A stretch of DNA of 64,000 nt from Eonycteris spelaea (Eukaryota; Chordata; Mammalia; Chiroptera; Pteropodidae), in the NCBI GenBank assembly GCA_003508835.1, contig PUFA01000014.1, positions 3,292,501 through 3,356,500 on the forward strand, in the 5' to 3' direction. Made by a program: the position numbers and the translations under genes. The stretch's first letter is position 1, and each line of letters starts with the position of its first letter. Positions 14,701 to 29,700 of the stretch are shown piece after piece. Under the pieces are notes generated by a model. The model worked only from the letters and a program-made list of their open reading frames with translations. It searched no databases and was not told the origin of the DNA.

Positions 14701-17700
14701 AGAGAACCGAGTGGAGACTTTGGTGGCCACAATAACAAAGAAATCAGATTTTATAGACTTAGTCCAGGAAAAATTACCAAAACAAATAGCAACAGTAACA
14801 ATGAACCTGGGTGTGTTGTGTGTGTGTGTAGTGTGGTGTGTGGTGTGGTGGTGCTGGTGGTGGGGAATCTGTGTTTTATAACTGCCAAATTATATCTAAA
14901 ACATCTAATTTTAAAAAAAAAATTACAAGACACGAATGATGAGCATGGCTCATACAAAGGAGGGAAAAAACAACACATAAACCCATCTGTTGAGGACGTT
15001 TGAACATTCGACTTACCAGACACAGAATTTAAAAATTACTAGAGATAGGCGTAAAGAACTGAAGAAACGCATAAGAACAAATGCCTCATGGAAGAGATAC
15101 CAATAAGGAAACTGAAACTGTAAAAGAACTAAGTAGAAGTTCTGGAGTTGAAAATACAATAACTGAAATTAAAAAATTCCAAAGAGGGGCTCAGCAACAG
15201 ATGTAAACTGGTGGAGAAATAATCAACGAACTTGAAAATGGGTCAGTTGAGATTATCCACTCTTAGAGACAGAATGAAAGAAAACTAAACAGAGCCTCAG
15301 AGACCTGTGGGTTGCCATCAAATAGACCAACATACACATAATAGCAGTCCCTGAAAGAGAAGAGAAACAAAGGGGAAGAAAGAATATCTGAAGAAATAAT
15401 GGCCAAAACCATCTCAAATTGGCTCTTAAAAAATAACAGGCACATCCCAGAAGCACAACTCCAAGTAAAAAAATTCAGAGACAGCCATACCTAGACACAT
15501 CATAGTGAAACTGTGAAATGAAAACAAAGAGAATCTTGAAAGCATCAGGAGAAAATAACGCATCACGTAAAAGGGATTCTCAGTAAGATTAGTAGGTGAT
15601 TTCTCATCTTGTAAAAAACTCCTTAATGCAATAGTTATAAATGTAAGTTGACAGTGATACAATTTTAAAGATATAATTTGAAGCAATAAATGCGTAAAAG
15701 AGGAGGGAAATGGGGCTAAATAGGAATAAAGTGTTTGTATATCACTGAAATTAAACTGGCATTAATCTGAATCAAATTACTATAAATTAAGATGTTAATG
15801 GTGAACTCCAGGGCAACTACCAAGAAAATAACTCAAAAATATATAGTAAAACAAGCAAAAAGGAAATTAAAATGGAATACTAGAAAATATGTAACACAAA
15901 AGTCAGTAATGAAGGAACTGAGGAACAAAAATGACATAAGACATTCAGAAATCAAACAGCAAAAAAAGCATAAATTCTACTTTATCAGTAATGACATAAA
16001 TGTAAATGAACAAACAAAAAGCATGATCTACCTACATACTATTTACAAGAAAACACATGTTAAATTCAAAGACACAAAGAAGTTGAAAGTAAAATTATAT
16101 GATGTGGAAAAACATACCATACAAACATTAGCTACAAGAGAGGATTAGACAAAACAGGCTTAAAATAAAAATTGTTATTAGAGAAAAAGATTTTAATAAC
16201 AACAAAGGGTCAAGCCACCCAGAAGATGTAAGAATTACAAACATATGAGTACCTAACAGTCCCAAAATACATGAAGCAAAAACTGAAAGTGAAACAGATC
16301 ATATAACCATAGTATCTGGAGACATCACTATCCCGCTCTTGCCCAAGACTATTTGTTCTGGATGGCAAAGACGCAGAAGACTTGGGCAGCACTATAACTA
16401 GATCTAGTAACAGACCTCTAAAGAAGCCTGTCCACAGTAAGAGCAGAATGCACATTTTTCTCAAGTGCACATGGAATTCTCCAAGAGACCACATGGTAGA
16501 CTACAAAACAAGTAAGTCTCAATACATTTAAAAAGATTGAGATCAACCAAAGTATGTCCTCTGACCACGATGGAATGAAATTAGAAACCAGTAACAGAAG
16601 GAAACTTGGGGAATTCACAAATATCTTCTAGCATATCACAGAAAATCGAGCCCAGTAGCATGTAAACAGGATTATATATAGTTACTAAAGTGAGATTTGG
16701 CTAAGGAATAGTTCAACATATGAAAATCAATATAGTATCCCACATTAAAAGGACAAAAACCACATTGTCTCAAGAGACAAAGAAAACGCATTTGACAAAA
16801 TCCAATCCCACCTGATCAATAAACTAGAAACAGAAAGGAACTTCTAAAAAAAGTCTATGAAAATCTCACAGCTAACATCGTACTTAACAGTGAAAGACTG
16901 AATGCTTTTTCGTAAGATTAGAAACAAGACAAAGGTGTTTGTACTCGGTACTTCTCCTCAACACTGTGCTGGAAGGTCTAGCCAGGGCAATTAGTCAAGA
17001 ATATGACATAAAAAAGCACCCAGAGGTTGGAAAAAAAGAAGTAAAATTAGCTCTATTGTCAGATGACATGATGATACAGAAATCACTGAAGAATCCATGA
17101 AAAATAGTTTGCGCTAACAAAAGAAGTTGAGCAAGGTTGCAGGATACAATCAATATATTAAACTCAGTTGCATTTCTACACTAGCAATGAACTAGGCAAA
17201 AGTGAATAGAGAAAGCAATCCCATTTACAATAACATCAAAAAGAATAAAAAACTCTGGAATAAGTTTAATCTCAAAATGTAAGACGAATTACACTGTACA
17301 CTGAAAACTATACAATCTTGTTGAAAGAAATCAAAGACTAATTAAAAGACATTCCACGTTCATGAACTGGAACACTTAATTTTGTTAAGACTGCAATACT
17401 CAAAATGGATCAAAACTCAAAATGGATCAACAATCTAAATGTAAGAGCAAAAACTGTACAACTCTGAGGAGAACACAGGTGTAAACCTTCTGGTATTTGG
17501 ATAATAAAATTCTACTCTTCCTAAAAAATGGATGAGGCAATGGTTTCTTAAACATGATGTCAAAAGCATAAATAACAGGAAAAAAAAAGATAAGTTGGAC
17601 TTTGTCAAAATTAAAAACCTGTGCATCAAAGAACTCGATAAGGAAAGTGAAAAGACAACTCACAGAATAGGAGAAAATATTTGCAAATCATCTATCTGAT

Positions 17701-20700
17701 TAAGGTCTAGTATCATGCAGAATAATAAAGAACTCAACAATAAGACAAGTCCCCTAATTAAGAAATGAGCAAAGACTTGAAAAGACATTTCCCTAAAGAA
17801 GATATAAAATGGCCATGAAACGGGACAAGATGTCCAACATCATTAGTCATTAGGGGAATGAGAATCGAAAACCACAATAGGAATCAGGCTGTTCCCGCCA
17901 GGCCATCTGGCAAAGAAAAGGCAAGCAACGAGCGGATGGTGACGCGGCGAGCTCGGGGCCCTCACGCTGGGGACGAGAGCGGCGCAGCGCTGTGGGAACG
18001 TCTGCCAGGGCCTCTCGAAGTTACGCATACAGTTCCCACCTGATCCAGCGACTGCACTAAGTCGATGCCCGAGAACCGAGGACACGGGTCCACGCGAAAA
18101 CCCGTTTACTGCAGCGTTACTGATAACAGCCGAGGTAGAAGCAACCCAAGGCGCAGCCACTGCGGGGAGTCGCAGGACGTGTGCGCACGCCACCGAGCGT
18201 CACGCAGCAGCGAACAGGCGAGGCGCGGACGCACAGCACGGCAGGGCGGACCCTGCACACGGCGCAGGGAAAAGCACCAGCCGCAAGGGTCGCACGTGGT
18301 CCCACCCCGCTGATGAGTGTCTAGAACAAGCAAATCCACAGAAATGGAACGCAGATTAGTGGTTACAGGGAAGGGACCGGTCTGGAACATCCTTCACACT
18401 GTGACGGAACCGGAGTTAGTGGTGATCGCCACACAACTCTAAAAACCACGAATTACACACTTTGAAAGGATTAACATTATGGCATGTGAATTATATTTAA
18501 AGCTGTAACTTTGAAAAAATCTAATTAAAGATCACACACTGCATTAGGTTATTATGTCTCTTGGGTTTCCTTTAATCTAGAAGAGTCCCTCATCTTTACC
18601 GCCTTTCACGATGTTGACATTTTCTAAGAGTTCGGGCCAGCTGATTTGTGGAGGTCCCCGCGAGCTTCATCTGCTGACTGTTCCTCAGGATTAGACTTGG
18701 TGACACATTTCTGGCAAGAATGCATGGGTGACGTATGCCACAGGAACGCTTAAAACTATTTCCATGTTAAGCATTCGCCTTGTATGATTGATGTTTATGA
18801 AGTCATGTGCTTACAGGATTTTATTTTCATGCATTTTTATACTTTTGTGTTTTTTTTTTTTTGTTTTAATTTTGGGTATAAAAGAGTTTCAAGGAAAGGG
18901 GTCCAATACGAGTTTGAGGACCATATCCCAAGAGCAAACGAGGCCACAAATTCCTTATAAAGCGACCCTGGGCTGCAGGGTGGCTGGAAAGATACAAGAA
19001 CTACTTAGACCTCCCCTCAACAACCTCCCCCCACCCCACCAGACACACATAAATCTACTGCAAAGATGGGTGGGGACTGGGGTGGGGTACACCTTGGTTC
19101 TGTTTTGAAAGAAACTCATATGAAATTACCTTTTAGCAAACATCTGAAAAGGCCAAGACGACAGATGTACAAACTATCCCGTTTACTTCGCCAAATGGAG
19201 AGACACAGAAAGCCATACCCTCCTTTCCTTTTTTCAAACTTTGATATTTATTTGACGTGCTAGACTGTCAAGCAGGCCTCTGGGAAAACTAAGGAGCAAT
19301 TTCCTGAGAACGGGCTGCCTGCGTCCCCTGGCGCTTCGCCGACTTTGCACTTAGCGACATTCAGAACGCGGAGCTTGGTGAAAACCATCCAGTCCTGCTA
19401 CATGTAGGAACAGGGGAAACAGAATTGCTCTCAATTCAACCACTGTGATTTAAGAGAGCAACGATTTTATTCACCAAAAATTCCTTCATAAAACAGATTC
19501 CTTAGTTTAAGAATTAAAATTGTATTATATTTAATCTAAGTAGTTCTGATTTGAGGTAGAATGAAAAGCTTTACGTCTGTCTACTTTTCGTGAACATTAC
19601 AAACAATGCCACAAAAAGCAGGAAAAGATTCTCGGCTTCCATTTCCTTCCATTCTCAAGAAAATAGGAAAAATATCTTAATATGGACCCAATCTTCTTCA
19701 TAGTCCACTGTTAAACAGAAAAAAACATCTCTTTAAAGGCCCCCGGTCCTTCTTTCCTGCAGAGCCTGGCCTTGCACCTCCGCTACAAATCAGCACTTGG
19801 TGTCTATCAACACGTCGCACTTGGGATCCCATGCGGTTTCCAGAGTTCACAGCCAGAGTCTGCGGTTCCAGGAACTCCAATCAGGGCTCAGTCCCCTGCG
19901 TCCAGCCCTTTCCTCTCCCAATTTCCTCATTATGCTAAAAATGCCCAACCCTGACGGCTGGATCTGCACACATGCGTACACACAGCTACCCGTGGTGCCA
20001 AAGGCAGCAGGCCAATTTCATCACATGAGGATGTGCTTATCTTTTTGATCACACACCTGCTAATGAGCACTCTCTGAGACCTTGTGTTGTCATGTCACGC
20101 TGCCAAGAGTTACACAGGTGGTTTGGTGTGCTATCCTGGCGACCACATCAGTAGTTTCCTGGTTCTATCCCACTTCCTTGCAGGCAAAGGAATTGATTAA
20201 TAATTTCTCTTCATATCCGTACGCCCTACAAGTCTATGTAAAAACTAAGGGCATCCTACTGTTTAAAAATATCTAGGGATGGAAACTTGGCAGAAACAAA
20301 GGAAGAAAAAAAATGTTTTTAAATCTGTGAACACTTTTTTCTCAAGGTTCTAATCTAGGAGGGTCAAAAGATATTCTGCCACCATTCGGCAGTTACTGTT
20401 TATCTACAGGCCGTCACGCATGGAACGAGGAAATCCTGAAGAATATGTTCAAATTCAAGCAAAATAAGATTTCCATATATCTCCAAAGAAAGCTAAGGAG
20501 GGCACTGCACTGGCAGAGCAAATGAAGAGGGTAGAGGAGCCCAATTTGACTCATAACTGAATAAAAAATGGCCAACCATCAACTGCTTAAGTAACTTTCT
20601 ACAACCCAAGGTAGAATTCTCTTTTAGGGTGTTAAACACGTATATCTCCCGCTGAGGTGATGAGAAAGACTCTCGCACGTGACACTGTGCTGTCCCATCA

Positions 20701-23700
20701 GGATATGTGATGTGTATGCAGAGCCGCGAGCGGGAAGCACCGTGGGTATCGCCTTAATCTATTCTTAGTGAAGTCTTAGAATAGGTTCTAAAAACGTCAC
20801 GTAAACATCCAACCATTTCCAAAAAAGAGAAGAGTCTTATAATAAAGTCTACACACATAATAAATCTTTAAATTCAGAATGAGAGGGAAGTTATATAGTT
20901 TGGCAGGGGAATGACGAGAGGTAAAAGACCAATTGCTACAGCCGAACCAAAAACTTAACTGTGGGCTCCCTGGCAACCAAGGTAAGAAGAGATACACAGT
21001 AAGGTACAAAGAGGTCATTTGTGGTAAAGGGAGGTATGTGTACTGATATGTCTGGAAGAGAAACTCTTGGAACTGAACTCAAGAAGTATGTCACAGATCT
21101 TTCTTTAGGGACTCCAACAATGAACAGTGTTTCTTTAAAAGAGGTTTACAAACGAAATTTCACATGACTGTTAAACATCAAAGAAACACCATTAAACTGT
21201 AATTTATGAATGGTCAAGCCAGCAGCCTGATGACCTGACTCGGCTCGCAGAGTGTAGAGCTGTGCTATCCAGTACGGGAGCCACTAGCTACGTGCGGCTA
21301 TTTAAATTTAAATAATTAAAATGAAACAAAATTTAAGATTCTGTTCCTTGGGCACACTAACCGCATCTCCAGTGCTCAAGAGCCACACGTGGCCAGCAGC
21401 GACCATGCTGGACAGAGGCCTAGAGAATTCCCACCAGCGCAGGAAGTTCTACTGAACCACGCTGGTTTAGAACATTCAAAGAAACGGATGGTGAATATCC
21501 ATGGATAGGAAACTAGGTAAAAATGAATCATGAATACTATGCAACTATTAAAAAGAATGGGTTTCATTTATAGGTGCCAATCAGAATGATGTCATTAGTG
21601 ACCAAAAAAGCCGTTCAGAATAGTATACGCAAAGATTAAACATTGAGTGTGCGTACGGTTTGTGTGTTGGGGGGGGGACGAACGGACTTGACTGTGAAGG
21701 ATGTGCACCGTCTCGTCACATTATAATGGTGTGGGAGGGGTGGTTATGAATGACTTCTCATTTCTAGGTTATATATTTAAAAATTTTTTTTTAATTAGAC
21801 TATTTTGTCCAAAGCAAAACAGATAATATTCCCCAAAAGACGAAGACACAGATAAAGATAATACATACATAGATCCCAAGGGTTAACAAGCCACTTACAA
21901 CAGTGAACCGAAACGTCAATTATTTCAAGTAATCGCTATAAAGGGGCAGACGCCCAGCCCATGATTCGGGACCGAGGGCCCGGGCGAACACCTGCACTGG
22001 TACTGGAAGAGACCTTAGGAGCACGCATGAGCTAGGTGATTTCCCCCCTGGGAAATTCAACAGAGAGCGAGACTGTCTGAAACTCCAGAGTTTTAACTCA
22101 CACATACGGGAGAGGGAATTTCAGGACAGGCTGACGTTTCCCAAACTGAGTTCCGCATGCCCTCCACCTTCGGGAGCTTTCACCTCTGTGAATGGAACAC
22201 AGTTCACCCCGCTCACATCCCAGGCCTTCGGGCAGGTGCATGAAAGGTGCTACCAAGTATCTGTTTCATAAATGACCCAGCCCCCCAAAACATGCAAACT
22301 AAAAACTAAAAGACTCAAACGGTCGACGTAGACTATATAGTCAAGCACACAAGGAGAAAAAGGGTGGCGTTTTCTTCAGTGGCCAATATGAAAACAATGT
22401 TTTCAAATTAAAACGACGAGATACCACCATACACCTGTTAGAACGCTGAACTCCAATGGCACAAATGCTGGCAAGGATGTGGAAACCCAGGGGGTCTCTA
22501 TCACTGCTGGTGGGGATGCAAAATGGCACAGCAGCTTTGGAAGACAGTTTGGCGGTTTCTACAAAACTAAACATACTCGATGTGACTCAGCAATCATGCT
22601 CCTTGCTGTTCACCCAAAGGAGTTGAAAACTTATGTCTACGTAAAAACTTGCACGTGAACGTGTACCTGCCCAGACTCGAAGCAACAGATGTCCTTCAAC
22701 AGGTGACTGAATAAGCTAACTGTGGTCCATCCACACAATGGAACCGTACTCAGCAAGAAAAGAAATGAGCTACCAAGCCGCAAAGAAGGCACAGAGAAAA
22801 CGTAAAGGCACACGGCTAAGTGAAAGAAGCCACTCTGAGAGGGCAACATGCTGCATGATTCCAACTACACACCACTCTCTGGAAAAGGCAAAACTATGAG
22901 ACGGTGAAAAGATGAGTGGCTGCCAGTGGCCTGAGGGGACAGGCAGGGAGAGATGGACAGGCGGAGCACAAGAGAAGCTTCAGGGCAGCGAAACTGTTCT
23001 GTCTGATATGCAGTGGTGGATACGCGTCATTGTGCATCTGTCCAAACTCACAGACTGTACTTCGCCGAGGGTGAACCCTGGAGACTTTGGGGGATAACGT
23101 TGTGTCAGTGCAGGTTTATCGACTGTAACACATGTGCCACCTTGGAGCAGAGTGCCGACGGTGGAGGAGGCTGTGTGGGAACTCTCTATATAATCCACTT
23201 AATTTTGCTGTGAACCTAAAACTGCTCTAAAAAATAATGTCGACTATATGAATGAATGCGTGATACAACGTGCAGACGTGCAGAAGTGCAGGTAAGTACA
23301 GCTAACCTTTCTTTCAATGTGCCTCACTGCCATCACATGTTTGTTTTCCAACCAAGAATAATGTCCTGTTCCTCAAGAAAGTATGTAACCTAATTAAAGA
23401 TATGTGGCAATGTGAAGATCAAGATCTTCCACATTTAACAATTCTCAACGACTACCTTTTAGAGCAATTTAAAGTGCTAGTAAAATAAGCCAATCCCACC
23501 TCCGCCCCCCAAAAAGCAAGGGGGAAAAGCTGATAATACTGAAGCAAAGAGATGGGTAGATGGGGCTCATTATACTTCTCTCTGCTTTGATGGATATTGA
23601 AAATATTCCGTAAGTTTTAAAAAAGGAAGTACCGATAATATTCATTTCTTCAACTCAGCGTGTATTCAGTGAGAGCCTACAAAGTCCCAGACGCTGTTCC

Positions 23701-26700
23701 AGGCACAGGGACACAGCAGAAAGCGAAACGAAAGTCTTGCCTTCGTGGAGCATCCGTCCAAGTACGTGGTATCAGATGACAAGCTTTCTTGGGACTGAGA
23801 ACACTGAATCGAGGAGCAGACAGTGTAAGCCCTAGAACTTTATTTTCTGTATAGCTGGGCCTTTAAAAGAATGCAGCCCAAATTTCTTGCCTACTTGCAC
23901 AACTTGCATTCTGTTTTTAAGGAATAAAACAAAACAATAAAAAACCAGAGTAGGTAACGGGCCATTAATCGATGAAACTGCCACACGGTCCAAGCAGTCA
24001 GGCGTACTCAGAAACTACAACCAGCCCCTGGCTTGAACACCCTCTCGCTGCCTCCTATGTGACCTCACCAAGCGGACACTGGAATACCAGAGTTACTTCC
24101 CACTCTGTCTTGTCCAAAGCAAAAACGGTAAAAAGATCAACCTGGTAAGCACCGAGATTAAGGTGCCAGCCGGAGCTGGAGACAAGACCTTTGGTCAAAA
24201 CTTGATTCAAACTAACTCGCATCTGAATAGGAAGTTGTCATTCATTTTCAAGAAGCTGAGCATGCCAGATGTGTAACTGTTTAAACAAAAACAAGTCTCA
24301 TCTGATATAGTAACATAATAAAATGTAAGCCGTATGTGCATCAAATATTTCTATATGGAAATTACATGTATTTTTACCTAGCAGAACTGAAATTAACTTT
24401 TGAAAATGTGACAGGATGCTCAGAAAATTACTTCCTGAGAGTCACACATTAATGCTTTCTGTACGTCTGCTATTCTTGTGACCCAATAAATTGTGATGGG
24501 AAGTGGAAAGGATTTCCTGTTGAGAAAAATGCCACAGATACTATGGTACTGCTTCAAAGTGTTTAGATTAAAATAGGAAGCCCACATTTCCCCTTCATAA
24601 TGACAAACAACTTGTTTGTGTTAGAACAGAATACTTTAGTAGCCACCTGACTTTTGTGCCTTACTTCCCATTTGATATTTATGAATATATAACTGAAAAA
24701 TTACAAACAGAACACCAGGACTTATAAAGCAATTTCATGCCTAAGATAAAATTCAATTATGACAGATTCTCTGTGAGCTTGGGTTAGAAAGGAAACTCAC
24801 TAGAAAGAAATGTATCTGCTTTGCATCCCTCTATGTTAATTAGAAAAAGGTGATGAAAATATACGGTTTGGAATTCAACTCTCCCACTACCTGAAAGTTC
24901 TGCCTGTAAGTGTCTTACATTTTTTTCCTTCACAAAATTGGGTAATAATTTTCATAAGATATCCTATCCTTCCAGATCTTTCTTATAGGCTTGGGTTGGC
25001 CTTTCAAATGCTTTTCTTGATGGACAATGTCCCATTTGCATTATTATGAAACAAGGCATCTAAAAAATACACACCTTTGAACTTAATTGTGTTTTCCATT
25101 CAAATTTACCTTTTTCTTCCTTTTGGCAGTTCTGAAAGGTCAGTCCTTCACGTCTCTCCTGTATCCTGATGCTCCCCCCCCCCCCGCTCTCGACAATGAA
25201 AATGTTCTTCTTTAGCCCGATGCCCCATCATCTTCTCTACCTCACATGAGGGGCCCTTCTTCCACGATCACATTCTCTTCCTACCTCCTGGAAACAGGCC
25301 TTCTCCTGACGGTGCCTGGTGACAAAGCCCTGAACCCTTTCCTGCGCTTTCTCCAACCCTCCCCCTGAAAAATACTTCTCAGTGAACATTCGCATCAGGA
25401 GCCCCCAAATCACCCACGCCGCCCGCGTGTGGGACCACTGTCGACACTGCATACTCCTCCCTCCTGTGACTTACAGCTGAATGAAACCCCCAGAGCCTTT
25501 TTGACAGTTGCTGCTGTCAAGCCGTAGCTCACCCATTTTGAGCTTGCTCGCTGCATTACAAACCTTTTCCCTCCCTCCCCCCACATCTGTCGCATTTAAC
25601 ATTTCTGAAGTTTCATCTTGTTGGTTTAAGTCAAACAGGCAAGATGAAAGGCAACACTTACTAACTTCTGATATTTAAATATTCGAACCCTCCGGGTGTC
25701 CTTCAGTGAATCTGAAAGAGCACATTTTCCTAAGGTGTTAGAACAGGACCAGACACAGGGAGTGGCTTTCACCTATTGGCCTTGTCATACCGAAAAAGCC
25801 CATACCTTAAATTACCCGAATCCCACTCTGCGCAGCAGAGCTGAGAGGCGCTGGGGGGACCAAACACCTTTTGAAGAAAACGACACCAAGCAGCCTTTTT
25901 AAACACAGTTCCTCATCCCAACCACAGAACGCACAATAATTAAATGACCGCTCCCTCGACTCCCCCAGGATGACGAGTAACTAGACCTTCCTAAATGCTA
26001 AGGAGAGATGGCAACTGGTAACACACAGTGGTTGCCTCAGGGACTCAGAGCTGAATTCTCCTAGTTAAGAAAGGCTCCTGTCTACGGCCACTCCACCCTG
26101 AACGCGCCCGATCCCCTCTGATCTCAGAAGCTAAGCAGGGTCGGGTCTGGTTAGTACTTGGATGGACAACCACCTAGGAAGACCAGGTGCTGTAGACATT
26201 AAAAAACAAACAAACAACAACAAAAACAACAACAAACAGAGAGAAAGAGAGAAAGAGAATGTGGCCCAGGACACATGCCCACCAAGCGGGACGGTGGCTG
26301 GCGGCGACATAACTGAAACTGCTCTCTCCGCCCACCCTTCAAGCCCTCAACATCTTGAAGGACTTTTATTTAAACTGATGTAAGCGAAATGAACTTAATT
26401 ATAAGGTTTCACTGTAAACCTAACCAGAAGTGACCACAGTACTCCTAAATGCAAAGAAAATATAACAAAAATATCGGAAAGTCTGACTGGTAAGACTATA
26501 GTTGGTTTTTCATCTTTTTCTGATAATTAAATATTAAAAAAAAAACTATATATTACTTTTATAGTCCCACACAAAACCCACTTTTTTATGATCTCCAAAA
26601 GTCATAACAACATGGGGAATATTAATTAAGTGGGGAAAAAACAAGATATAAAACCACATAAACAATGCTTCTGATTAAAATGATGGAAAAATACAGCAAA

Positions 26701-29700
26701 ATGTTAACATGTTTACCTTTGGGTGATAGAAAGGTGATTGAGTTTTCTCTTACTCGTCTTTATTTGCCATTTTCTACAAAAGGCGTGCTTTGATGATAAA
26801 ATGGGGAGTAATGGACTTCACTTCTCAAAATCAGATTTCTTATTTTAGCAACTAGATTTCATCGCTGCTTTCCGTTTCAACAAGTAACAGCAAAACCAGC
26901 GGCATTCAACAATTCCCAACCCACTCTGCATGCGATCTGTAACAGACCGGGCCGCCCCATGCTGTATTTCTGAAACCATTTTCCTTGCTTACACGTATGA
27001 TTTTGTCACAACCTCTTCAGTGTATCTTTATTTTGCTCAGTAACACAACCCTTCTAAAGGCTACAAAAATCCAAGCCCATGTAACGCTAAATACTCCGCC
27101 ACCGGACCCCTTGAATTTTGCTCATTGCGAGAAAGCGTAACAGCAATTATCAGATGAACATCTATCACGGACCAGGCGCCACAATGAGTGACTGAAAGAA
27201 TCCAGCCATGGCACATGACTGCCTCACAGCATCCTTCCTCTTCTGTAGTTCAAGAAAGTAAGACTCACGGAGGGTGAATAACCCATTCGAGGTCAAGAGA
27301 TTTACAAGTGGCAAAGCTGGTATTCAAACTCAGGTCAGACTAATCCCCAAATCTAAGCTCTTTCCACTGCGCACTGAGGAATGAAGAACTGCCTTCTGGA
27401 CCTAGCTCTGCCACCGGCTTGGCGTTCGACCTTGAACAAATAACTGACTCCTCAGCTATAAGTTAAGGGGTTGGACTAGAGAGCCTCAAATCCCCCTTCC
27501 TGCCATGATGTTTTAAAAGCTTCCACTGTTCCTTACAGCATGTTGAACACCCTTTGGTGCGAAAACATTTTAGCAACTCCTTGTTCAGTTTATGTTCCGT
27601 TTTGTAAATTCTTTGAATGCTGGCAGATTCCCCAGGGGACTGTTTTCTTTGCATCTGGCACTCCCTCCCTAAACCAGGAGAATGTGTTGCTACTGGCACT
27701 ACAAAATAGGAATTTCTAACAAAATTACTCTGTCACTATGTCTAACAGCTCTCTGCTTAAATGAGCATTTTAGATGAACATGTGATCATCACTTTTAGCA
27801 TTCTACACAGACACTAATCCATTCAAGGCCATTTCAGCATACACTAGTGGGCCTAAGAGCTCTCATATCTGCGGAATTCACTGAATGTCAAATTAGTAGC
27901 CATAAATGAGTCTTCAGTGTTGGCTTTGAGAACGCTGAACCCTGACCTCTAGACCACCATGGAACGTGTTGGCTTTGAACTGAAACGGATCAACTGGACC
28001 AATTGTGATCCAGATTCAAACCCATATCTTAGGAGGGACCATACACAGCACTTCCAGAAACCCCAGCTTAAAAGCACAGGTACACAAAGGAAGAAAAACA
28101 ATGGGATTGTTTCCAGCCTCTAAGACAGGTGGTCTGTCCCATCCTAGATGCTAAGCTAACTTCTGGACAAATTTCAAAAATGGCCCAACAAAAGCTAAGT
28201 GTCCTTACTTTCACATTCTCGTTTACATTTTTCCAGGAAAGTGTTTAGCCTGTGAACAGGATCGTCATTAAACCTTTTGGACAAGGCATTACTTTCAGAA
28301 ACCTGCCAGCACTCTCAAACACAATGATTGCATCATGCCAAGATGATCTGATCTGGCTGATTAGAACGTACTATCTATCAGAGCAAAGGAACTGATCCTT
28401 ATCTTACTGCCTAAAAATTATATGCTGGCACATATCTTATAAAGCAGGCAAGCGATCAACTACCCGGTGAGTGGTTCTGGGAGCTCGCTGATACACTGGG
28501 GCTCGGGGCTAAGCACGCTCCCAGCAGAAACGCCAGGAACCACACCGGCAGGGTTTTGGGCTGGGTGCCCATGGAGACTTGGGGTCCCTCTAGAGTCCAC
28601 ACAGTTGCCAATGGTGTTAATTATAAAAAACTGACCTAAGGTTAAATTACGTGTCGGGAAAACTAAACTTGAGGAACAATTTCTGGCATTAGTCTCAGGA
28701 GCTGCAGTTGAATTAGGCCCTGGAATTCAAAAAGCAAACAAAGAAATAAAATAAGGGATTCTGGTCTCTGGTCACTGAGAAAATGTGAAAAAGGCTGGAG
28801 AAAATCAACTTGGTCATAAAAGCCTACTTAGCTATGTGGATGTGTAAGTGGCAGAGAGCACGTAAATCAAGAATTGCATTTAATCTATAAAGAGTTCAAG
28901 TACTCAAGAAAGATGCTATCAGAAAGGCAAAAATCAACAAGCTACAGGAACATTAGGGTGTCTTCATTTTTAGCATGGACCCAAAGGAGGGAAAAGAATT
29001 TTCATACCTGATTTATACGCTGTCAATACAAATCACAGTCCAAATCACCTATGTTTGACATGAATCATACATTAAACACACGCTTTTCTGGTTCTGCAGG
29101 CCTCAGATAAATCTTTGTGCCAAATGTCAGCTTGGTAAGTTTGATAAAATCTTATGAAAAATGGCAGGCTTTCAGACCCCTGGGCTCCCTTTGCTTTGAA
29201 AGAGCATCACACAGAGCAGGTTCTCAGTAAAGAGGGTGACACTATACGGACAGTGTCCAGTGCAAGGCAGCAGGGGACAAGGCAGGCCAGGAAGGAACAC
29301 TCAGGTATGAGTCCCAGCACAGTGCTCCGCTGAGCAAGAGCAACTCAGGCTCTAACTGTCCCCGCACACAGTCATCTGGGACTTGTCTCTGCGGATTTTT
29401 TTAAGTTTTCTGTTACATCTGAGTTAAAAAGTTGAAATGAAAGTCCTATAAACTAAGCTAACGTTTGTCACGAAGGCAGTGTCCTATCACCTGGCTGGCA
29501 CCCAGCCCCGCTCATGCGTGCTAATTAAAGTCCCCATTACCTAAGAAACAGACCCAAAGAGTGGCAGGTGAATAACGAGGTTCCTACAGTTGTTAAGATT
29601 CTATAAGAGAGATAATTGAATATGTTTTAAGTAATTTTAATGCCTTAGAAGGAATATTTCCATGGTTAACTGAAGAAATCAGGATACAAATTTATATATA

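Larger units (their letters stand above)
14960..18520 (+). mobile_element. Old L1 LINE, degraded, with ORF1- and ORF2-derived sequence
   Basis: In L1 order on the plus strand: late ORF1 ('cagagcctcagagacctgtg', about 15290), endonuclease region (about 15790-16640), reverse transcriptase region (about 16700-17150, with 'ctggaaggtctagccaggg'), distal ORF2 (about 17400-17850) and 3' tail ('tggcatgtgaattatatt', about 18480). Many stops and internal deletions, so inactive. Antisense to NOL10. The segment 17880-18420 is unusually CpG-dense. Confidence 0.85.

Noticed and set aside
14145..14738. Minus-strand ORF of 197 codons, the longest in the window
   Set aside because: Mostly covered by a diverged L2 3' region. 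The protein shows no LINE or other domain and has low-complexity Pro/Ser/Leu content.
14960..18520. Active or intact L1
   Set aside because: Frames are broken throughout and parts are deleted; it is a fossil copy.
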